Shown: positions 8,259-17,993, numbered from the stretch's first letter. The stretch is DNA of 64,000 bases from Candidatus Krumholzibacteriota bacterium (GCA_029262065.1 JAJDAC010000002.1:124001-188000); one strand, 5' to 3'. Notes: a model not told the origin generated them from the letters alone. Program-made: numbers and translations.

Positions 8259-9320
8259 ATGCGGTGGTTGCTCATCGAACCGTACTACGGTGGCAGCCAC
8301 CGCCACCTCGTCGATCTGCTGCGACGAGAACTCGCGCCCGACTCTTTGCTGTGGACCCTCCCCGCCCGCAAATGGAAATGGCGCATGCGGGGAGCCGCGC
8401 CGCATTTCGCCGCCCGTTTCGCGCAAGATCGCCCAACCGTCGACGCAATCTTCACTTCGAGCCTGCTCAACGTTGCGGAACTGCGAGGGCTGCTCCCTGC
8501 TTCGGCCAGAACCATTCCCATTACGCTGTACTTCCACGAGAACCAGCTGGCGTACCCCGTGCAGCACGCCGATGCTCGCGACCATCACTTCGCGTTTACC
8601 AATCTTCTGAGTGCATTGGCCGCGGACCGGGTCCTTTGGAACAGCCAATACAATCGGGACTCGTTTGCCGATGGTTGTCGAGCGCTCATGCGAAAGATGC
8701 CCGACTACCCCTTGGCCAACGCCGTCGAACAGGTGCTGGAAAAGTCCGAGCTGCTTCCGGTACCAATCGACGACCTCACGTTCGATCGCCCGCGGCCAAC
8801 CCGCGCCGGACCGTGTCACGTGGTTTGGAATCACCGGTGGGAGTACGACAAGGGCCCGGACACATTGCTCGAGTGCATGCAGGGCGCGCTCGACAGCGGT
8901 GAAGACTTCGAAGTCTCGATCCTCGGTCAGGGCTTCCGTAGCGAACCCGGGGAAATGGGTCAACTCAAGCGGGCATTGGGTTCCCGCGTGCGCCAGTGGG
9001 GATTCCTGGAGAGCCACGAGGCGTATCTGGACCATCTGGCCAGCGCCGATGTCGCGCTTTCCACCGCGCGGCATGATTTCCAGGGCCTCTCCATACTGGA
9101 AGCGGCGGCGCGCGGCGCGGTACCGCTGGTGCCCGACGGGCTGGCGTACCGCGAGATATGGCCAGCGCGCTACCGCGCAGCCGCGAATGAACTGCCGACT
9201 GCGTTGGTGGAGCGACTGCGCGATGCTTCCCGCTGGCGCGAGGAAGACCCGATGCAGCACGCGCAGGCCTGGCGCTGGACACGCCTGAGGGAACGCTGGC
9301 GCGACGTATTCGACGGATGA
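8259..9320 (+). CDS. tRNA-queuosine alpha-mannosyltransferase-like (DUF3524/QTMAN family)
   Basis: About 353 residues, GT-B glycosyltransferase fold. The N-terminal half carries the signature of the DUF3524/QTMAN family: 'LLIEPYYGGSHRHLVDLL', 'LWTLPARKWKWRMRGAA', 'ITLYFHENQLAYPVQ' and 'LWNSQYNRDSF'. The C-terminal half is a GT4-like nucleotide-sugar domain with 'VWNHRWEYDKGPDTLL' and the 'GLSILEAAARGAVPLVPD' acidic motif. The animal member (GTDC1/QTMAN) mannosylates queuosine in tRNA-Asp; bacterial members are annotated by homology and their substrate is largely inferred. ATG at 8259 was chosen; the family N-terminus starts here. No strong ribosome binding site is visible, which fits coupling to mdh 12 bases upstream. 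Confidence 0.85.
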   Translation: MRWLLIEPYYGGSHRHLVDLLRRELAPDSLLWTLPARKWKWRMRGAAPHFAARFAQDRPTVDAIFTSSLLNVAELRGLLPASARTIPITLYFHENQLAYPVQHADARDHHFAFTNLLSALAADRVLWNSQYNRDSFADGCRALMRKMPDYPLANAVEQVLEKSELLPVPIDDLTFDRPRPTRAGPCHVVWNHRWEYDKGPDTLLECMQGALDSGEDFEVSILGQGFRSEPGEMGQLKRALGSRVRQWGFLESHEAYLDHLASADVALSTARHDFQGLSILEAAARGAVPLVPDGLAYREIWPARYRAAANELPTALVERLRDASRWREEDPMQHAQAWRWTRLRERWRDVFDG

Positions 9321-9374
9321 TCGTGAGATCAGCTGGGGTGCGTGGAGCTTGTGGCCTTCGTGCGCGATACCCTA

Positions 9375-12300
9375 TCAGAACACGGATCCATTGCCGCCCG
9401 TCGCTACGACCGGGGCCGGTCGCCGACCAAACCGTTGCTGCATCTGGGCCAACCCGAAATAGAGTACCGGCACCACGATCAGCGTCAGGAACGTGGCCAC
9501 GGCCAGGCCCCAGATGACGGCCACGCCCATGGGTCCCCACCACTGACTCGATTCGCCACCCACGATGACCGCGTGGGCCAGGTCGCCTCGAAAAAGGTTG
9601 CCGAAGTTGATCGACAGACCAGTCGACAACGGAATGAGACCCAAGATAGTGGTAACCGCGGTAAGGATAACCGGGCGGAAGCGCGTACGACCGGCGGTAA
9701 TCACGGCCTCGCGCAATTCCATTCCCCGGTGCCGGAGTTTTAGCGTGTAGTCGAGCAACACAATTGCATTGTTCACCACGATGCCGGCCAAAGATATGAC
9801 CCCGACCCCCGTCATGATGATGCCAAACGGCATGCGCATGACGACAAGCCCCACGAACACACCGATGAGAGACAAGATCACGCTGGCCAGAATGACGAAC
9901 GGGATGACCACGGAATCGAACTGGGTGATGAGCACGATGGCGATGAGCATGATGGCAACGCCGAAGGCGCGCGACAGGAACGCCTGGGCCTCTTCCTGAT
10001 CTTCACTCTCACCGGTGAAGTCAAATCGATACCCGGCGGGAAGCTCGAACGCGTTCAACCGGTCTTGTACCTCGGCCAGCAACGCGTTGCCATTGTAACC
10101 CGAGGCAACGTCGGCACTCACGGTAACCACGCGACGCCCGTTGATGCGTTGGATGGCCCCGTAACCCGTGGTAAACCGTATGTCGGCGAACGACGACACC
10201 GGTATGCTCTGACCCTCGTAGAACACCGTGAAATTCTCCAGGTCTTCTGCGCTGGCCCGGCTTGGCGATTGGTAGCGGACCACGATGTCGTACTCATCCT
10301 CGCCCCGCCGAAACTCCGAAATGTCCTCGCCCTTGATGGCGGTACGAATCGTGCGCGCTAGATCCATGGTACGAAGGCCCAGTCGCGATGCCTTGTCGAC
10401 GTCCGGGATGACCTGGATCTCGGGGCGGCCTTCGTCGAAATTGCTGCGAATGTCGACCACGCCAACGATCTCTCCCAGCTGCTCCACCGTGCGTTCTGAC
10501 AGTTCGGCGAGCACCGCGAAGTCGTCCCCGACGATCTCCACGTTGATGGGCTTGCCCACCGGTGGCCCCTGCTCTTGCTTGTCGATGGTGAGTTTGGCGC
10601 CGGTGAACGTCGTCAGTCGCGATCGCAAGAGGTCCAGGCCGATACTCGACGATTGCGTCCGGTCGCCGTGCTTTACGAACTCCATACTGAGGCGGGTCAG
10701 GTGCGGTGGCGCCGCCTGGGTGCCGCCGAAGTTGGAGTCTCCGCCGGCTCCCACCTCGGTGACCGAGGCCTTGAGATCAGGAATATCCTCCATGGCCTGT
10801 TCCACGGTGCCGGCGTAGGCGTCACTCAACTCGATCCGGGTACCCGACGGCGCCTCGATCTGCACGAATGCGTAGGTCGGGTCCACGTCGGGAAAGAGCT
10901 CCACGCCCACGCTGAAGTTCATGAACAATACCAGCGACCCCACGAAGGCCAAGATCGCCAACGCGATAACCGCCGCGCGGTGGCCCAACGCCCAGTTCAG
11001 GAGGGGCTCGTAGCGCTTCAGGGCCGCGTCGATGAGTCGGGATCCCACCGTCGCCCGAGCGGACGTAGGCACCTTCATGAACTTCGCACACAACACCGGA
11101 TTGAAGGTAAGGGCTACCAGCAGTGAAGACGCGAGCGTAACCACCAGGGTCAGCGGCAGGTACTTCATGAACTCACCCATGAGCCCCGGCCAGAACAACA
11201 GCGGGCCGAACGCACACAGGGTGGTGAGCGTGGATGCGATGACCGCGGTGGCAACCTGACTCGTTCCCTTGTTGGCCGCGTCTTCCGCCTCCATGCCCTG
11301 GGTACGATGACGGAAGACGTTCTCGACGATGACGATGGCGTTGTCCACCAGCATGCCCAGCGCCAGGATGAGCGAGAACAACACCACCATGTTCAAGGTT
11401 ACGCCCATGGCCTCGAGTACGATGAAGCTGATGAGCATGGACAACGGAATGGCCACGGCCACGAACAACGAGTTCGTGAAGCCCAGGAACAGGAACAGCA
11501 CCAACACCACGAGTACCAGCCCACTCAGTATGTTGTTCTCGAGTTCGGTCACCATGTCGCGAATGATCACGGATTCGTCCACCATGATCTGGACGCGCGC
11601 ATTGGGTCCCAACGCCGGAACGGCTTCGGCCAACGTGGCGTGTACTTCTTCGGCGATCCGAATGATGTTTTCGCCGCTACGCTTCTTCACGCTGAGCGTG
11701 ATGGCTTCGGTGCTCCCCGATCGTGATATCGTGCTGCGATCGGCCACGGAAAAACCCACGTCGGCCACGTCGCCCAGATACACGGGGACATCTTCAGCCG
11801 GGTTCAGGATGATCCCGCCGATGGTATCGACGCGCGTGAACTCGCCGGGTACCCGTACCTGGTACTCATAGGTACCCAAGCCGATTTCACCGCCCGGCAG
11901 CGTCACGTTCTCGAGCGACACGGCGTCGAGAACGTCATCCATCGACAAGTCGTAGAACTGCAACCGGGTCGGATCCACGTCCACGCGTATCTCGCGCTCG
12001 ATACCACCGGTCATATCGACGGCCAGCACGCCGCGGATCTGCTCCAACCGTTCCTGAAGCTTCTCGCCCTGGTCTTTCAACACCGCCAGATCGGGGGAGC
12101 CCGACAAGATCACCTGCATGATCGGCCAATCACTGGCTGAGATTTCGTACACCAAAAGGTCGTCGCGAACGTCCTGTGGCAAGTCAGGCTTGGCCAACTC
12201 GACGCCGTCGCGCACCTTCTGCAGCGCGTCGGTCATCTCTACGTCGGGGGTGAACTCCAACAGGATCGAGCACACTCCCTCGGACGAGGTGCTGCTCATG

Positions 12301-12536
12301 GTGTCCAGATCGGGAAGCGCCTTGAGCTGATTCTCGATCTTGCGCGTAACCAGGTTCTCGATGTCCCCCGGGCTCGCCCCGTAGTAAGGGGCATACACCA
12401 TGACGAAGGGGATCTTTACGTCAGGCGACGATTCGCGCGGTAGGCCCAGGTATGAAATGACCCCGGCCACGATCAGGAAGAACATCATGGTGATGGTGGT
12501 CATCGACTTCCGGATGGCCAGTTCGGTCAGCTTCAT
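9375..12536 (-). CDS. RND efflux transporter inner-membrane pump (HAE1 family)
   Basis: 1053 residues, full length for an AcrB/MexB-type proton-driven pump. Begins 'KLTELAIRKSMTTITMMFFLIVAGVISYLGLPRE' (TM1), has the two large periplasmic loops and the tandem set of membrane segments; TM4 carries 'LALGMLVDNAIVIVENV' with the proton-relay Asp, and the second half repeats with 'ISLAGIVVNNAIVLLDYT'. 'DVDPTRLQFYDLSMDDV' and its counterpart 'DVDKASRLGLRTMDLARTI' are the docking/porter strands. It is the last gene of a tolC-adaptor-pump operon and overlaps the adaptor by four bases (ATGA). Substrates cannot be told from sequence; drugs, bile-type detergents or metals are possible. Confidence 0.95.
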   Translation of the reverse strand: MKLTELAIRKSMTTITMMFFLIVAGVISYLGLPRESSPDVKIPFVMVYAPYYGASPGDIENLVTRKIENQLKALPDLDTMSSTSSEGVCSILLEFTPDVEMTDALQKVRDGVELAKPDLPQDVRDDLLVYEISASDWPIMQVILSGSPDLAVLKDQGEKLQERLEQIRGVLAVDMTGGIEREIRVDVDPTRLQFYDLSMDDVLDAVSLENVTLPGGEIGLGTYEYQVRVPGEFTRVDTIGGIILNPAEDVPVYLGDVADVGFSVADRSTISRSGSTEAITLSVKKRSGENIIRIAEEVHATLAEAVPALGPNARVQIMVDESVIIRDMVTELENNILSGLVLVVLVLFLFLGFTNSLFVAVAIPLSMLISFIVLEAMGVTLNMVVLFSLILALGMLVDNAIVIVENVFRHRTQGMEAEDAANKGTSQVATAVIASTLTTLCAFGPLLFWPGLMGEFMKYLPLTLVVTLASSLLVALTFNPVLCAKFMKVPTSARATVGSRLIDAALKRYEPLLNWALGHRAAVIALAILAFVGSLVLFMNFSVGVELFPDVDPTYAFVQIEAPSGTRIELSDAYAGTVEQAMEDIPDLKASVTEVGAGGDSNFGGTQAAPPHLTRLSMEFVKHGDRTQSSSIGLDLLRSRLTTFTGAKLTIDKQEQGPPVGKPINVEIVGDDFAVLAELSERTVEQLGEIVGVVDIRSNFDEGRPEIQVIPDVDKASRLGLRTMDLARTIRTAIKGEDISEFRRGEDEYDIVVRYQSPSRASAEDLENFTVFYEGQSIPVSSFADIRFTTGYGAIQRINGRRVVTVSADVASGYNGNALLAEVQDRLNAFELPAGYRFDFTGESEDQEEAQAFLSRAFGVAIMLIAIVLITQFDSVVIPFVILASVILSLIGVFVGLVVMRMPFGIIMTGVGVISLAGIVVNNAIVLLDYTLKLRHRGMELREAVITAGRTRFRPVILTAVTTILGLIPLSTGLSINFGNLFRGDLAHAVIVGGESSQWWGPMGVAVIWGLAVATFLTLIVVPVLYFGLAQMQQRFGRRPAPVVATGGNGSVF

Positions 12537-13687
12537 CGCTGTCCTCGCTCGGTACCTGAAACCGGGGTGGGCGAGGCAGACCCGCGATCATCGCGGGGAT
12601 CGGGAACATGCGCCCGCACCACGTCGGGATCGGTGCTGATGGAACCGTCCCACTGGTCGGCCACCTCTTGCACGATCACCGGCGAACCAGAATTCAGATC
12701 GCGCTGCCCGCGCACGACCAGTCGGTCGCCCACTTCCAGCCCGGAGGTGATCTGCACCATCAGCCCCTGGTCCACACCCAGCGTTACGCTGCGCAGTTCT
12801 GCCTTGTCATCACGAACCACGAATACCCGCGCCTCGCCCGGCAGCAGCAACAACGCGTCTCGGGGCACGGCCAGGATGTTTTCGTGCACGGCCTTGACCA
12901 CCCGGGCGCGACCCACGACTCCCGCCCGTACGCGCAGATCTTCGTTGGGCAGGCGAATCTCCACGGGGAACTTCCCGTTCTTCGGGTCGGCCTCGATGCC
13001 CACGAATTGAACCGTGCCTTCGATCGGCTGATCGTACCCGTCCAGGGAAACCACGGCCGAGGCACCTTCGCTTACCCCGCCCACCTGGCGTTCGGTCAAC
13101 CAGCCGCGAAGCTCGAGAACGAACGGATTGACCACGCGAGCCACGACCGTCCCCGGGCTTACCAGTTGTCCCACTTCAACGTGGCGAGCGGCCACCACAC
13201 CGTCGAACGGCGCCTTGATAGCGGCGCGTTCGTACCGCAACCGGGCAATGGCCGCGGTCTGCCGGGCTTGTTCCAGTTCGGTGTAGGCAATCAGAGCCTC
13301 TTGCTTGCTCGCCGAGTCCTCGTCGAACAACGTGCGGGTGCGATCTTCGTTGTATTCCCGCAGGGTGGCCGTGGCCTCCGCCGATTTCATTTCCGCGGCC
13401 AACAGATCGCGGTCGAGCTGAATCAGGATCTGGCCACGCTTCACCACGTCGCCCTTGTCCTTGCCGATCGTCCGCACTACGCCTGCTTCTTCTGTCGCCA
13501 CATCGGTGGCCTGCACGGCGCGCACCGGGCCCGACAGGAACAGTTGCTCGGGTAGATTGCCCGCGACGATTTCCACGACACGAACATTGTGGGGTGCTTC
13601 CCCCGTCGCATGCTCCTCGGTATCTGCCTCCGGTTGTCCGCAGGCAACCAGGAGTAGGAGCGCCAGCACAAGACGCAGATCAATCAT
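12533..13687 (-). CDS. RND efflux periplasmic adaptor lipoprotein
   Basis: About 384 residues. Signal sequence with lipobox (LVLALLLLVACGQ), then the membrane fusion protein architecture: first barrel half ('GPVRAVQATDVATEEAGVV'), split lipoyl domain ('KGDVVKRGQILIQLD' and 'IKAPFDGVVAARHVEVGQLV') around a short helical hairpin ('LLAAEMKSAEATATLREYNEDRTRTLF'), beta-barrel and membrane-proximal domains. It bridges the pump and TolC. ATG at 13685-13687 has GGAGG upstream and overlaps the tolC stop by eight bases; its own stop overlaps the pump start. The C-terminal tail is Asp/Pro-rich and probably disordered. Confidence 0.93.
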   Translation of the reverse strand: MIDLRLVLALLLLVACGQPEADTEEHATGEAPHNVRVVEIVAGNLPEQLFLSGPVRAVQATDVATEEAGVVRTIGKDKGDVVKRGQILIQLDRDLLAAEMKSAEATATLREYNEDRTRTLFDEDSASKQEALIAYTELEQARQTAAIARLRYERAAIKAPFDGVVAARHVEVGQLVSPGTVVARVVNPFVLELRGWLTERQVGGVSEGASAVVSLDGYDQPIEGTVQFVGIEADPKNGKFPVEIRLPNEDLRVRAGVVGRARVVKAVHENILAVPRDALLLLPGEARVFVVRDDKAELRSVTLGVDQGLMVQITSGLEVGDRLVVRGQRDLNSGSPVIVQEVADQWDGSISTDPDVVRAHVPDPRDDRGSASPTPVSGTERGQR

Positions 13688-15197
13688 CGGCGGATCCTCC
13701 GGCGGTCGCTTGCGCGATCGACTGGGCCAAGGTGGATGCGGGCGAAACGCCCATGGCACGCTTCAGGGTGGCCGTTCCCACCAACACGTCGAAGCGCGCC
13801 TGTATGAGATTGCCGCGCGCGGAAAAACGTTGGGCCTGCGCATTCAGGACATCGAGCTGATCGGCCTTGCCCAACTCGTAGCGACGGGTCATCTGGCGGA
13901 AGGCCACTTCGGCCATCTCCATGTTGAGACCGGCGGCCGAGAGATTCTCGCGCGCAACCACCAAGGCATCTACCGCGGCCATGACCTCGGCCTGGGCAAT
14001 ACGCTCCTGCTCGCGCTGGCCGAACTCGTTGCGACGCAGGGCGGCTTCGGTCTCCTTGATCTGCCCGTGGGCAAGTCGCCCGTCGAACAGGGGCAGAGTC
14101 AGGGTGACCGCCAGTCGCCAGGTATCAAGACCTTCGTTCCCCAGGTTGCCGACCTCACGGGCCACGTACCCGTAGGAGCCTTCTACCGTGAAAAACGGGT
14201 GATTCTGGGCCTTCTGCACACCGCGCTGGATACGAAGGAGCGCCGTCTCCAATCGCTCGCGCTCCAGATCGGGGCGCTGCTGGGCCAGTCGCAGAGCGGC
14301 TTCGAGGGAAATCGACTCGTCCTCGATGGGGAATTGGACTTCGACCGAGAGCGGAGCGTCTGCGTCGCGACCCAGAAGTACGTTCAGGTCTCGCCCGGCC
14401 GCGCGTACATCGCTGTGGGCTCGTCTCAGCTGCGGCCGCAGGTTGGCGAGGCTCACCGCCGCCTGCAAGGTGTCCAGAGGCGCGGCCAGGTCGAGCCGAA
14501 ACCGACGGCGCGCCACGGCAAGAAACTCAGCGCGCGCGTTCAACTCGGCGTTGAGAGCCTGCGCGTTCTCTTGCGCCAGTACGATGCGATGATAGGCCGC
14601 GAGCACATCTTCGACCGTGCGATGCTCAAGGTCCTTGACCACCATCTCCTGCTGGGCCAAGGCCGTGCGTACGGCCCGCAACAGACGCAGCAAGCGGGTG
14701 GGCTGCACCTCCCACCGGGTTTCCAGATACGCACGATAGAATGTCTGGGCGGGGATCAGCGAGGGGTCGGGGACCAATCCGAATTGGCCCTCTTCAACGG
14801 GGATGGCCAATGCATCGTAGATGGGCTCCAGCACTGGACCCAGATCTCCGCCGAACGACTCGTCGAGCGCGAAACTGGGATCCCGGGCGCGTGACCAGCT
14901 CCCCTTCAGATCGAGCCGGGGTAACCCCTCGGCCCGCGTCTGGGTGACCTGCCCGCGAATTTCCTCGAGCCCGGCCCGTTCCTGGGCCAGCGAGTCGTTG
15001 GCCTCGAGGGCGCGCTCGACACAAGAGTGCAATGTCATGGCGGTGGCCGCACCGGGTAGTACTTCTATGGATTGTCCCGGCGCAAGAAAAGCCGTGTCCT
15101 GGGCCCTACCAACGCCAATCCAACCGCACCACCCGATCAGGACCGCCGCGGTTGAAGCGACCAGCCGTCGCCTACCCATCGAAATATGACAACTCAT
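13680..15197 (-). CDS. TolC-family outer membrane efflux protein
   Basis: About 505 residues with an N-terminal signal sequence (RRRLVASTAAVLIGWCGWIGVGRAQ). Two homologous halves with long coiled-coil helices are visible: 'TLHSCVERALEANDSLAQERAGLEEIRGQ' in the first and 'SLEAALRLAQQRPDLERERLETALLRIQ' in the second, plus 'LTLPLFDGRLAHGQIKETEAALRR', the OEP-domain hallmark. Forms the outer-membrane channel of the tripartite pump. Start ATG at 15197 gives a full signal peptide; an ATG six codons in is also possible. First gene of the operon; the divergent hydrolase gene starts about 120 bases away, so that spacer carries both promoters. Confidence 0.93.
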   Translation of the reverse strand: MSCHISMGRRRLVASTAAVLIGWCGWIGVGRAQDTAFLAPGQSIEVLPGAATAMTLHSCVERALEANDSLAQERAGLEEIRGQVTQTRAEGLPRLDLKGSWSRARDPSFALDESFGGDLGPVLEPIYDALAIPVEEGQFGLVPDPSLIPAQTFYRAYLETRWEVQPTRLLRLLRAVRTALAQQEMVVKDLEHRTVEDVLAAYHRIVLAQENAQALNAELNARAEFLAVARRRFRLDLAAPLDTLQAAVSLANLRPQLRRAHSDVRAAGRDLNVLLGRDADAPLSVEVQFPIEDESISLEAALRLAQQRPDLERERLETALLRIQRGVQKAQNHPFFTVEGSYGYVAREVGNLGNEGLDTWRLAVTLTLPLFDGRLAHGQIKETEAALRRNEFGQREQERIAQAEVMAAVDALVVARENLSAAGLNMEMAEVAFRQMTRRYELGKADQLDVLNAQAQRFSARGNLIQARFDVLVGTATLKRAMGVSPASTLAQSIAQATAGGSADD

Positions 15198-15315
15198 TCG
15201 GTTTGTACCCCGGCCGCGGTAATATCTGTTTGGGCGACGTCCGTGGTGAAGGAATTTAACGTAGCGTCAGGAACACCACCACCCGATCGATGGTTCGCTC
15301 AGGGAGAATTTCTCG

Positions 15316-15963
15316 ATGGAATCACCACTGGCGGAAGAACGGCTCTGGATCGATGGTCCTGTCGGCCGCCTCGAGGCAATCCACCGGCCATCTCGACAAG
15401 AAGTCGAGCGCTGCGCTCTCTTGTGCCACCCCCACCCCCTCTTCGGGGGGACCATGATGAACAAGACCCTGTATCGCGTGGCCAAACGCCTGCCCGAGGA
15501 GGCGGCCATGCCCAACTTGCGATTCAATTTTCGCGGCGCCGGTGCGAGCGACGGTTCCTTCGACAACGGTGAAGGTGAACAGGGCGACGTTGCCGCCGCC
15601 TTGGATGTTCTTTCGCACCTGTACCCCGATTGCCCCATCAGCCTCATTGGCTATTCCTTCGGCGCGGTCGTGGGGTTGCGTGCGGGATTGGTCGATGCCC
15701 GTGTCGACCGGCTGGTGGCCCTGGGTCTTCCCCTGGACCACGACTGGGACCTGGACTTCCTCCGAGAACTGGCCAAACCCACATTGTTCGTCCACGGAGA
15801 GAACGACGAATTTGGTTCGGCGGCCCAATTGGAGTCGTTTGTGGCGGAACTACCGCCGTTCGGCCGCACCCACGTGGTGCCGACCGCGAACCACTTGTTC
15901 CAAGGCCAGGAAGACGCGGCCGTGGATGCGGTGGTTCAATACCTACACCCGGACAAAAAGTGA
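15316..15963 (+). CDS. Alpha/beta hydrolase (COG2945 type)
   Basis: 215 residues, cytoplasmic. Characteristic of the small dienelactone-hydrolase-like COG2945 group: 'CALLCHPHPLFGGTMMNK' oxyanion region, 'LRFNFRGAGASDGSFD', nucleophile elbow 'IGYSFGAVVGL' (catalytic Ser), late Asp in 'FVHGENDEFG' and final His in 'VPTANHLFQGQE'. Substrate unknown; members are usually annotated as esterases. Start has AGGGAGA eight bases upstream. No signal peptide. Confidence 0.88.
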   Translation: MESPLAEERLWIDGPVGRLEAIHRPSRQEVERCALLCHPHPLFGGTMMNKTLYRVAKRLPEEAAMPNLRFNFRGAGASDGSFDNGEGEQGDVAAALDVLSHLYPDCPISLIGYSFGAVVGLRAGLVDARVDRLVALGLPLDHDWDLDFLRELAKPTLFVHGENDEFGSAAQLESFVAELPPFGRTHVVPTANHLFQGQEDAAVDAVVQYLHPDKK

Positions 15964-15999
15964 AGAACCGGTAAATCCCCGACTAAAGGTTTCGGGGGG

Positions 16000-16030
16000 T
16001 TGTGCGCGGGACCTCCGAAACTGTTATACT
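16000..16030 (+). promoter_or_regulatory. Candidate promoter for the S1-domain gene
   Basis: TTGTGC at 16000-16005 and TATACT at 16025-16030, with a 19-base spacer, about 65 bases before the S1 gene start. The -10 is close to consensus; the spacer is slightly long, so this is tentative. Confidence 0.4.
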
Positions 16031-16093
16031 GGCCCCCTTCTTATTCCCGCATCGCGGTCCACCTTTCAAAGAACTTCAAAGGCAATCAACTCC

Positions 16094-17611
16094 ATGACCC
16101 ACGGCCCCGAGCACGCGCCCGAGACGAGCCCGAAGGCAGCGGCAACCGACCATGACCAGTCTGTCGACGCCCAGCCCGTCACCGAAACATCCACCGACGC
16201 GGCGCCAGCCCAGCCCGAGCCCGTTGCAGCCGAGACTGCGCCGACCGAGGCCGCCGAGTCCCAGTCGCCGCCACCGGTCGTTGTGGAGATGCAGACACCG
16301 GCTGAGTCGAGTCCCACAACGGTGGCCACGGAAACCGCGGAAACCGCAGTGACGGAAGAGGCGGGTGCTGATGCCAAAGAGGTCAGTGCGTCCGACGCTG
16401 CGGTCGCCGCCAACCTGACGGCGCCCAGCACCACCGAACTCAAGAAGGGCCAACGCCTCGACGTGAAATTGGTGCAGATCGGCGAGACCGATTGCTTCGT
16501 CGACTACGGCGGGCGCAGCGAGGGCATGATCTCCACGCTCGAACTCAAGGCCGACCCGAAAGCCGAAGAACTGCAATTCAAGGAAGGCGACAAGTTCCAG
16601 GTCGTGGTCAAGAGCGCCAGCGACCCGGTGGTCTTCACGTTGGGCCGTCGTCCCATGTCGCCCGGGCTCATCGAGATCAAGAAAGCCTTCGAAAGCAAGT
16701 TGCCCGTGCAAGGCACCGTCAAGGCCACCAACAAAGGGGGCTTCGAGATATCGCTCGCCGGTGGCCGCGCCTTCTGTCCCTTTTCACAAATCGAATTGGG
16801 ATACTGCGACAAGCCAGAACAGTACGTGGGACAGAAACTCCCGTTCCGGGTCATGACCTTCGAACGCAACGGCAAGAACATCGTACTGAGTCGACGTCCC
16901 CTGTTGGAGGCGGACGCGAAGGAAGCCGCAGTGGCCACACGCGAACGACTCGCGGTGGGTGAAGTGTTTCCCGGCGTCGTACGACGACTACAGCCCTACG
17001 GTGCTTTTATCGATATCGGCGGCATCGACGGCCTCGTGCACGTTTCAGAAATTCGTCACGGCCACGTGGGTGACCCGAAAGATGTTCTGAAAGTGGGCGA
17101 GTCAGTACAGGTGAAGGTGCTGAAGATCGACGGACTGGGCTCGAACAAAGAACGCGTGAGCCTTTCCATGAAAGGCCTCGAGCCCGACCCCTGGACGACT
17201 ATCGAGACCGAGCTGGCTGCGGGCACCGTGGTAAAGGGCAAGGTCGTGCGTCTGACCGAGTTCGGCGCGTTCATAGAGCTCCAGCCCGGTGTCGATGGAC
17301 TGGTCCACATTTCCGAACTGGCCGAGGGCCGGGTCGAGACTCCCCAGGATGTAGTGTCGGTCGGCCAGGAAGTCGATGCGCGAGTGTTGGCCGTGGACGC
17401 CAAGTCGCAACGCATTTCGCTGTCGCTACGCGCAGAGGGCTCGTCCCCGGCGCCACGCCGGCCACGCTCCGACCGCCGCCCCGAGCGCGAATCCACCCCG
17501 ATGAACTACCGAAGCGAGTCCGAGAGCGAGGTCAAGAAGGGCCCCGACGTGTCCGGCATGGACTACGACGATGCCCTCGAACTGCTGCGGAAGAAGTTCA
17601 AGGGGAACTGA
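16094..17611 (+). CDS. S1-domain RNA-binding protein (four S1 repeats)
   Basis: About 505 residues. The first 110 are a Pro/Glu/Ala/Thr-rich, acidic, probably disordered tail. Then four S1 (OB-fold) repeats: 'KKGQRLDVKLVQIGETDCFV', 'KLPVQGTVKATNKGGFEI', 'GEVFPGVVRRLQPYGAFIDI' with 'IDGLVHVSEI', and 'GTVVKGKVVRLTEFGAFIEL' with 'VDGLVHISEL'. The last two are the canonical RNA-binding kind. This could be the ribosomal protein S1 equivalent, but that usually has six domains; a secondary S1-like regulator is the alternative, so no gene symbol is given. The real start is the ATG at 16094: the frame is open further upstream but overlaps the hydrolase gene and has no coding character. A Rieske gene follows closely. 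Confidence 0.88.
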   Translation: MTHGPEHAPETSPKAAATDHDQSVDAQPVTETSTDAAPAQPEPVAAETAPTEAAESQSPPPVVVEMQTPAESSPTTVATETAETAVTEEAGADAKEVSASDAAVAANLTAPSTTELKKGQRLDVKLVQIGETDCFVDYGGRSEGMISTLELKADPKAEELQFKEGDKFQVVVKSASDPVVFTLGRRPMSPGLIEIKKAFESKLPVQGTVKATNKGGFEISLAGGRAFCPFSQIELGYCDKPEQYVGQKLPFRVMTFERNGKNIVLSRRPLLEADAKEAAVATRERLAVGEVFPGVVRRLQPYGAFIDIGGIDGLVHVSEIRHGHVGDPKDVLKVGESVQVKVLKIDGLGSNKERVSLSMKGLEPDPWTTIETELAAGTVVKGKVVRLTEFGAFIELQPGVDGLVHISELAEGRVETPQDVVSVGQEVDARVLAVDAKSQRISLSLRAEGSSPAPRRPRSDRRPERESTPMNYRSESESEVKKGPDVSGMDYDDALELLRKKFKGN

Positions 17612-17618
17612 CGCTTCG

Positions 17619-17993
17619 GTGGACGCGCACTGGCATCGCGTCGCCGCGTCTGGGGATGTGCAGGGCAAAGAACCCGTGGCCTGCCAGGCCGCCGGCATTG
17701 CGTTGGCGCTGGTAAGGCTGGGCGAAGAAGTATTCGCCGTCGAAGATCGTTGTCCGCACATGGCGTATCCGCTTACGCAGGGCGTGGCCCGCGACGGGCG
17801 CCTGATCTGCACCTGGCATCACTGGGAATTCGACCTTCCCGACCAGCAGCGCTTCCTGCAGCCACATTGCCGGTGCACGATCTATCCTGTGCGTGAGAAT
17901 GACGGCGCGGTGTACGTCCAGGTTGATCCCGAGAATCTACCGCCGCCTCCCGGCGGGTTCCCAAGACCCGATCTGACCAAGTCGAACGACTAG
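17619..17993 (+). CDS. Rieske [2Fe-2S] ferredoxin-like protein
   Basis: About 124 residues forming a single Rieske domain. The cluster ligands are clear: 'CPHMAYPL' (Cys-x-His) and 'CTWHHWEFD' (Cys-x-x-His), 18 residues apart, as in nitrite reductase NirD-like and biphenyl-dioxygenase ferredoxins. It probably shuttles electrons to an oxygenase or reductase not in this window. The GTG at 17619 starts eight bases after the S1 stop; an ATG 16 codons upstream would overlap the S1 gene and adds unrelated residues. The 3' end overlaps the next, convergent gene by four bases. Confidence 0.85.
   Translation: MDAHWHRVAASGDVQGKEPVACQAAGIALALVRLGEEVFAVEDRCPHMAYPLTQGVARDGRLICTWHHWEFDLPDQQRFLQPHCRCTIYPVRENDGAVYVQVDPENLPPPPGGFPRPDLTKSND

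Noticed and set aside
9318-9331. Small TGATC-GTGA-GATCA hairpin between the mannosyltransferase and pump genes as a terminator
   Set aside because: Only five base pairs and no T run on either strand.
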